Assembly: GCF_947623445.1 (NCBI RefSeq)
Contig: NC_135248.1
Span: 2,480,001-2,544,000 of the forward strand
Reading direction: 5' to 3'
DNA from: Clavelina lepadiformis
Lineage: Eukaryota; Chordata; Ascidiacea; Aplousobranchia; Clavelinidae
Length of the DNA: 64,000 nt
Each line of letters starts with the position of its first letter. The stretch's first letter is position 1. The notes under the pieces were generated by a model that was given only the letters and a program-made list of their open reading frames with translations, had not been told where the DNA came from and made no database searches. Below are positions 57,826-64,000 of this stretch, one piece after another. The position numbers were made by a program, and so were the translations under genes.

Positions 57826-60800
57826 GGGTACTAGGGTACTAGGGTACTAGGGTACTAGGGTACTAGGGTACTAGGGTACTAGGGTACTAGGGTACTAGGG
57901 TACTAGGGTACTAGGGTACTAGGGTACTAGGGTACTAGGGTACTAGGGTACTAGGGTACTAGGGTACTAGGGTACTAGGGTACTAGGGTACTAGGGTACT
58001 AGGGTACTAGGGTACTAGGGTACTAGGGTACTAGGGTACTAGGGTACTAGGGTACTAGGGTACTAGGGTACTAGGGTACTAGGGTACTAGGGTACTAGGG
58101 TACTAGGGTACTAGGGTACTAGGGTACTAGGGTACTAGGGTACTAGGGTACTAGGGTACTAGGGTACTAGGGTACTAGGGTACTAGGGTACTAGGGTACT
58201 AGGGTACTAGGGTACTAGGGTACTAGGGTACTAGGGTACTAGGGTACTAGGGTACTAGGGTACTAGGGTACTAGGGTACTAGGGTACTAGGGTACTAGGG
58301 TACTAGGGTACTAGGGTACTAGGGTACTAGGGTACTAGGGTACTAGGGTACTAGGGTACTAGGGTACTAGGGTACTAGGGTACTAGGGTACTAGGGTACT
58401 AGGGTACTAGGGTACTAGGGTACTAGGGTACTAGGGTACTAGGGTACTAGGGTACTAGGGTACTAGGGTACTAGGGTACTAGGGTACTAGGGTACTAGGG
58501 TACTAGGGTACTAGGGTACTAGGGTACTAGGGTACTAGGGTACTAGGGTACTAGGGTACTAGGGTACTAGGGTACTAGGGTACTAGGGTACTAGGGTACT
58601 AGGGTACTAGGGTACTAGGGTACTAGGGTACTAGGGTACTAGGGTACTAGGGTACTAGGGTACTAGGGTACTAGGGTACTAGGGTACTAGGGTACTAGGG
58701 TACTAGGGTACTAGGGTACTAGGGTACTAGGGTACTAGGGTACTAGGGTACTAGGGTACTAGGGTACTAGGGTACTAGGGTACTAGGGTACTAGGGTACT
58801 AGGGTACTAGGGTACTAGGGTACTAGGGTACTAGGGTACTAGGGTACTAGGGTACTAGGGTACTAGGGTACTAGGGTACTAGGGTACTAGGGTACTAGGG
58901 TACTAGGGTACTAGGGTACTAGGGTACTAGGGTACTAGGGTACTAGGGTACTAGGGTACTAGGGTACTAGGGTACTAGGGTACTAGGGTACTAGGGTACT
59001 AGGGTACTAGGGTACTAGGGTACTAGGGTACTAGGGTACTAGGGTACTAGGGTACTAGGGTACTAGGGTACTAGGGTACTAGGGTACTAGGGTACTAGGG
59101 TACTAGGGTACTAGGGTACTAGGGTACTAGGGTACTAGGGTACTAGGGTACTAGGGTACTAGGGTACTAGGGTACTAGGGTACTAGGGTACTAGGGTACT
59201 AGGGTACTAGGGTACTAGGGTACTAGGGTACTAGGGTACTAGGGTACTAGGGTACTAGGGTACTAGGGTACTAGGGTACTAGGGTACTAGGGTACTAGGG
59301 TACTAGGGTACTAGGGTACTAGGGTACTAGGGTACTAGGGTACTAGGGTACTAGGGTACTAGGGTACTAGGGTACTAGGGTACTAGGGTACTAGGGTACT
59401 AGGGTACTAGGGTACTAGGGTACTAGGGTACTAGGGTACTAGGGTACTAGGGTACTAGGGTACTAGGGTACTAGGGTACTAGGGTACTAGGGTACTAGGG
59501 TACTAGGGTACTAGGGTACTAGGGTACTAGGGTACTAGGGTACTAGGGTACTAGGGTACTAGGGTACTAGGGTACTAGGGTACTAGGGTACTAGGGTACT
59601 AGGGTACTAGGGTACTAGGGTACTAGGGTACTAGGGTACTAGGGTACTAGGGTACTAGGGTACTAGGGTACTAGGGTACTAGGGTACTAGGGTACTAGGG
59701 TACTAGGGTACTAGGGTACTAGGGTACTAGGGTACTAGGGTACTAGGGTACTAGGGTACTAGGGTACTAGGGTACTAGGGTACTAGGGTACTAGGGTACT
59801 AGGGTACTAGGGTACTAGGGTACTAGGGTACTAGGGTACTAGGGTACTAGGGTACTAGGGTACTAGGGTACTAGGGTACTAGGGTACTAGGGTACTAGGG
59901 TACTAGGGTACTAGGGTACTAGGGTACTAGGGTACTAGGGTACTAGGGTACTAGGGTACTAGGGTACTAGGGTACTAGGGTACTAGGGTACTAGGGTACT
60001 AGGGTACTAGGGTACTAGGGTACTAGGGTACTAGGGTACTAGGGTACTAGGGTACTAGGGTACTAGGGTACTAGGGTACTAGGGTACTAGGGTACTAGGG
60101 TACTAGGGTACTAGGGTACTAGGGTACTAGGGTACTAGGGTACTAGGGTACTAGGGTACTAGGGTACTAGGGTACTAGGGTACTAGGGTACTAGGGTACT
60201 AGGGTACTAGGGTACTAGGGTACTAGGGTACTAGGGTACTAGGGTACTAGGGTACTAGGGTACTAGGGTACTAGGGTACTAGGGTACTAGGGTACTAGGG
60301 TACTAGGGTACTAGGGTACTAGGGTACTAGGGTACTAGGGTACTAGGGTACTAGGGTACTAGGGTACTAGGGTACTAGGGTACTAGGGTACTAGGGTACT
60401 AGGGTACTAGGGTACTAGGGTACTAGGGTACTAGGGTACTAGGGTACTAGGGTACTAGGGTACTAGGGTACTAGGGTACTAGGGTACTAGGGTACTAGGG
60501 TACTAGGGTACTAGGGTACTAGGGTACTAGGGTACTAGGGTACTAGGGTACTAGGGTACTAGGGTACTAGGGTACTAGGGTACTAGGGTACTAGGGTACT
60601 AGGGTACTAGGGTACTAGGGTACTAGGGTACTAGGGTACTAGGGTACTAGGGTACTAGGGTACTAGGGTACTAGGGTACTAGGGTACTAGGGTACTAGGG
60701 TACTAGGGTACTAGGGTACTAGGGTACTAGGGTACTAGGGTACTAGGGTACTAGGGTACTAGGGTACTAGGGTACTAGGGTACTAGGGTACTAGGGTACT

Positions 60801-62552
60801 AGGGTACTAGGGTACTAGGGTACTAGGGTACTAGGGTACTAGGGTACTAGGGTACTAGGGTACTAGGGTACTAGGGTACTAGGGTACTAGGGTACTAGGG
60901 TACTAGGGTACTAGGGTACTAGGGTACTAGGGTACTAGGGTACTAGGGTACTAGGGTACTAGGGTACTAGGGTACTAGGGTACTAGGGTACTAGGGTACT
61001 AGGGTACTAGGGTACTAGGGTACTAGGGTACTAGGGTACTAGGGTACTAGGGTACTAGGGTACTAGGGTACTAGGGTACTAGGGTACTAGGGTACTAGGG
61101 TACTAGGGTACTAGGGTACTAGGGTACTAGGGTACTAGGGTACTAGGGTACTAGGGTACTAGGGTACTAGGGTACTAGGGTACTAGGGTACTAGGGTACT
61201 AGGGTACTAGGGTACTAGGGTACTAGGGTACTAGGGTACTAGGGTACTAGGGTACTAGGGTACTAGGGTACTAGGGTACTAGGGTACTAGGGTACTAGGG
61301 TACTAGGGTACTAGGGTACTAGGGTACTAGGGTACTAGGGTACTAGGGTACTAGGGTACTAGGGTACTAGGGTACTAGGGTACTAGGGTACTAGGGTACT
61401 AGGGTACTAGGGTACTAGGGTACTAGGGTACTAGGGTACTAGGGTACTAGGGTACTAGGGTACTAGGGTACTAGGGTACTAGGGTACTAGGGTACTAGGG
61501 TACTAGGGTACTAGGGTACTAGGGTACTAGGGTACTAGGGTACTAGGGTACTAGGGTACTAGGGTACTAGGGTACTAGGGTACTAGGGTACTAGGGTACT
61601 AGGGTACTAGGGTACTAGGGTACTAGGGTACTAGGGTACTAGGGTACTAGGGTACTAGGGTACTAGGGTACTAGGGTACTAGGGTACTAGGGTACTAGGG
61701 TACTAGGGTACTAGGGTACTAGGGTACTAGGGTACTAGGGTACTAGGGTACTAGGGTACTAGGGTACTAGGGTACTAGGGTACTAGGGTACTAGGGTACT
61801 AGGGTACTAGGGTACTAGGGTACTAGGGTACTAGGGTACTAGGGTACTAGGGTACTAGGGTACTAGGGTACTAGGGTACTAGGGTACTAGGGTACTAGGG
61901 TACTAGGGTACTAGGGTACTAGGGTACTAGGGTACTAGGGTACTAGGGTACTAGGGTACTAGGGTACTAGGGTACTAGGGTACTAGGGTACTAGGGTACT
62001 AGGGTACTAGGGTACTAGGGTACTAGGGTACTAGGGTACTAGGGTACTAGGGTACTAGGGTACTAGGGTACTAGGGTACTAGGGTACTAGGGTACTAGGG
62101 TACTAGGGTACTAGGGTACTAGGGTACTAGGGTACTAGGGTACTAGGGTACTAGGGTACTAGGGTACTAGGGTACTAGGGTACTAGGGTACTAGGGTACT
62201 AGGGTACTAGGGTACTAGGGTACTAGGGTACTAGGGTACTAGGGTACTAGGGTACTAGGGTACTAGGGTACTAGGGTACTAGGGTACTAGGGTACTAGGG
62301 TACTAGGGTACTAGGGTACTAGGGTACTAGGGTACTAGGGTACTAGGGTACTAGGGTACTAGGGTACTAGGGTACTAGGGTACTAGGGTACTAGGGTACT
62401 AGGGTACTAGGGTACTAGGGTACTAGGGTACTAGGGTACTAGGGTACTAGGGTACTAGGGTACTAGGGTACTAGGGTACTAGGGTACTAGGGTACTAGGG
62501 TACTAGGGTACTAGGGTACTAGGGTACTAGGGTACTAGGGTACTAGGGTACT
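57826..62552 (+). repeat. GGGTACTA satellite, long array
   Basis: About 4.73 kb, close to 591 units of GGGTACTA, with no variant unit that I can find. The unit holds two 4-bp palindromes (GTAC and CTAG) and a GGG every eight bases, so one strand fits a G3-N5 quadruplex pattern throughout. It ends abruptly at GGGTACT|TTGCAGG. True length in the genome may differ, because assemblers collapse or trim such arrays. Confidence 0.98.
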
Positions 62553-62559
62553 TTGCAGG

Positions 62560-64000
62560 CTATGTTAACCATACATATAGGAAGTACCAGCCTATTATTG
62601 CGAATTTGTCCATTGATTTCGTGTTGCAGCACTGTAGCCTACTATTCTTGAATCCGCATTGCGTCACATAAAACAAATCCGTAAACTTCATGTGGAAAAT
62701 ATCGAGGTTATGTGAAAATGAATGAATGAAAATATCAAAAATGCAGACCATTTACAGTATCCAATGCCATATTTTTCTCTTTAGTAAGCACGCTAATTTT
62801 TCCGGAACGTTCTTCAATAAAATCCATATCTAAAGTATATGTTTGAAAATGGCTTGTAGCCTACTTGGCATGTCAGCAGGAGAAACTACAACCAATGTTT
62901 AGGTTCTGATGGTGATTGTCTTTGTTAATGTGACATATATCATATAAGCCTGCTTTGCTGTGAAACTACCTTTGCTGCTTAGCTGAACACAATAATGGAA
63001 GAGATATGATTAAGATGAGACTCGTCATGAGAGTATTTTCCTGAACAATGACACCCTTTTATCTACAAGCTGCTTTGCTACAAATGTGTTGTGTTACCAA
63101 ACCTGTTAGAGAGTCCTTTGAACATAGATATCTGTACTTAGTTGTAGGCTCCCGGGCTGCTCCGTCAGTATTTTTCCTTTTGCATGCATTGACGTATTTT
63201 CCTTGCCTTTCTTGGTTGGTACAGCCAAAAGCCGCACAACTTATTGACATTGTAATAAGTCGATGCACAAGCCTAAATATAGTCTTTTGATTACAATTTC
63301 ATCAATGCAAAGACTACCTGAAGAATGACTCACTAGTAGAAATGTATAATTTGCAATATAACTTATGCTCATAGCAGCCGTATGAAACCGTTAATCTTAT
63401 GCAAGTAAGCTTCCCACATACCAGTATAATAAAACCACAAACATTAAACCTTGCTACATTTTGTTTTAACGTTATATAAGACAAAATTATCGTTAGTTTT
63501 CCATTCATCAGATACTTATTTATACGGACAGTTGTAAATTGCACGCAAACAATTTTGCCAACCTTTCTTCATTTAAAAAATATGATAATGCAGAAACATG
63601 CTGAAATGAACCACTATTTCTCTTAGCGTAACTAAATTAGCGCTGGAGCTCTGCTAAATAATTTGTGTTTAACCTGTTGTATCAAAGATATAAATAAAAC
63701 GAAAGTTAAACAAGATCGTTTTCTAAAGAAATGCAAATTTCTCGAAACCACATTAGCGTCACATTTTTCTGACCTTCATGCCCCCATTTGTTATGAGATT
63801 TTTATTCCGAAAGCTTTTCGGCTGTGGTTTTGATCGCTCTCATTGAAAATCTCTTTTCATTCTTTGAATTTTGACAAAATTCGCATGTACAGGAGCTAAA
63901 AGTGACGTGATTGAAAAAATTGACATCAACCGCTCACAATTGCTTCGGTTCATTGCGTGACAGCGTTTTTCATCAAACCGAATTTTGTGGTGTTTCACAT
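62560..64000. other. Non-coding stretch after the satellite
   Basis: No supported gene. A minus-strand frame at 63059-63268 (MSISCAAFGCTNQERQGKY near its start) faintly recalls the first Cys pair of a THAP finger, but the Trp and C-x2-H parts are not seen. Confidence 0.35.

Noticed and set aside
57512-62552. CRISPR array or true telomere
   Set aside because: There are no spacers, the unit is 8 bp, and this is an animal genome. It differs from TTAGGG and lies inside a chromosome segment with unique flanks on both sides.
63059-63268. Possible THAP-type zinc finger start on the minus strand
   Set aside because: Only a C-x4-C pair and an early Gly fit. The Trp, the second metal pair and the AVPTIF-like end are missing.

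Overview
The window looks like nuclear DNA of a non-vertebrate animal. It is AT-rich, genes are sparse and intron-split, DNA transposons, LINEs and tRNA-derived SINEs are common, and there is an animal-type 5S rRNA gene and eukaryotic tRNA genes. An ascidian tunicate is my best guess, from the general sequence feel, the kelch-like gene and the 5S sequence, but nothing here proves it.

Layout. 1-5.9 kb is non-coding with a diverged foldback repeat. 5.9-12.3 kb is one uninterrupted 2114-codon gene: an N-terminal DUF294-like nucleotidyltransferase region followed by degenerate TPRs and then 13.5 near-identical 88-residue double-TPR units. 12.3-23 kb is repeat-rich: two hAT-type MITEs with perfect 8-bp target duplications, a direct-repeat pair, a tRNA-derived SINE and the fossil of a Gypsy-like LTR element. 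23.2-24.0 kb (minus) holds the last three exons of an SLC5-family cotransporter. 27.2-27.9 kb is an intronless, broken Mu-class glutathione S-transferase copy, followed at 28.6 kb by an intact first exon of a paralogue that runs straight into a 75-nt hairpin. 33-34.95 kb is a dense cluster of tRNA-like heads around a tRNA-Trp gene, ending in a 110-bp tandem duplication. 37.4-38.7 kb is a 5'-truncated LINE with a 17-bp target duplication and odd filler at its 5' junction. 41.75-46.5 kb is a BEL/Pao LTR element with apparently identical LTRs. 48.1-54.1 kb (minus) is a BTB-BACK-kelch gene of at least 11 exons, with a third hAT MITE in an intron. 57.1-62.6 kb holds a 5S rRNA gene, a tRNA-Thr(UGU)-like gene and about 5 kb of an 8-bp satellite, GGGTACTA, that starts 14 bp after the tRNA.

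How it fits together. The protein genes are unrelated neighbours (nucleotidyltransferase/TPR protein, solute carrier, GST, kelch adaptor); I see no operon-like or pathway clustering. The most unusual parts are the tRNA-Thr plus GGGTACTA array, where the usual Pol III terminator is missing and the tRNA end has been duplicated inside the array, and the giant single-exon nucleotidyltransferase/TPR gene, whose repeat block has recently been homogenised.
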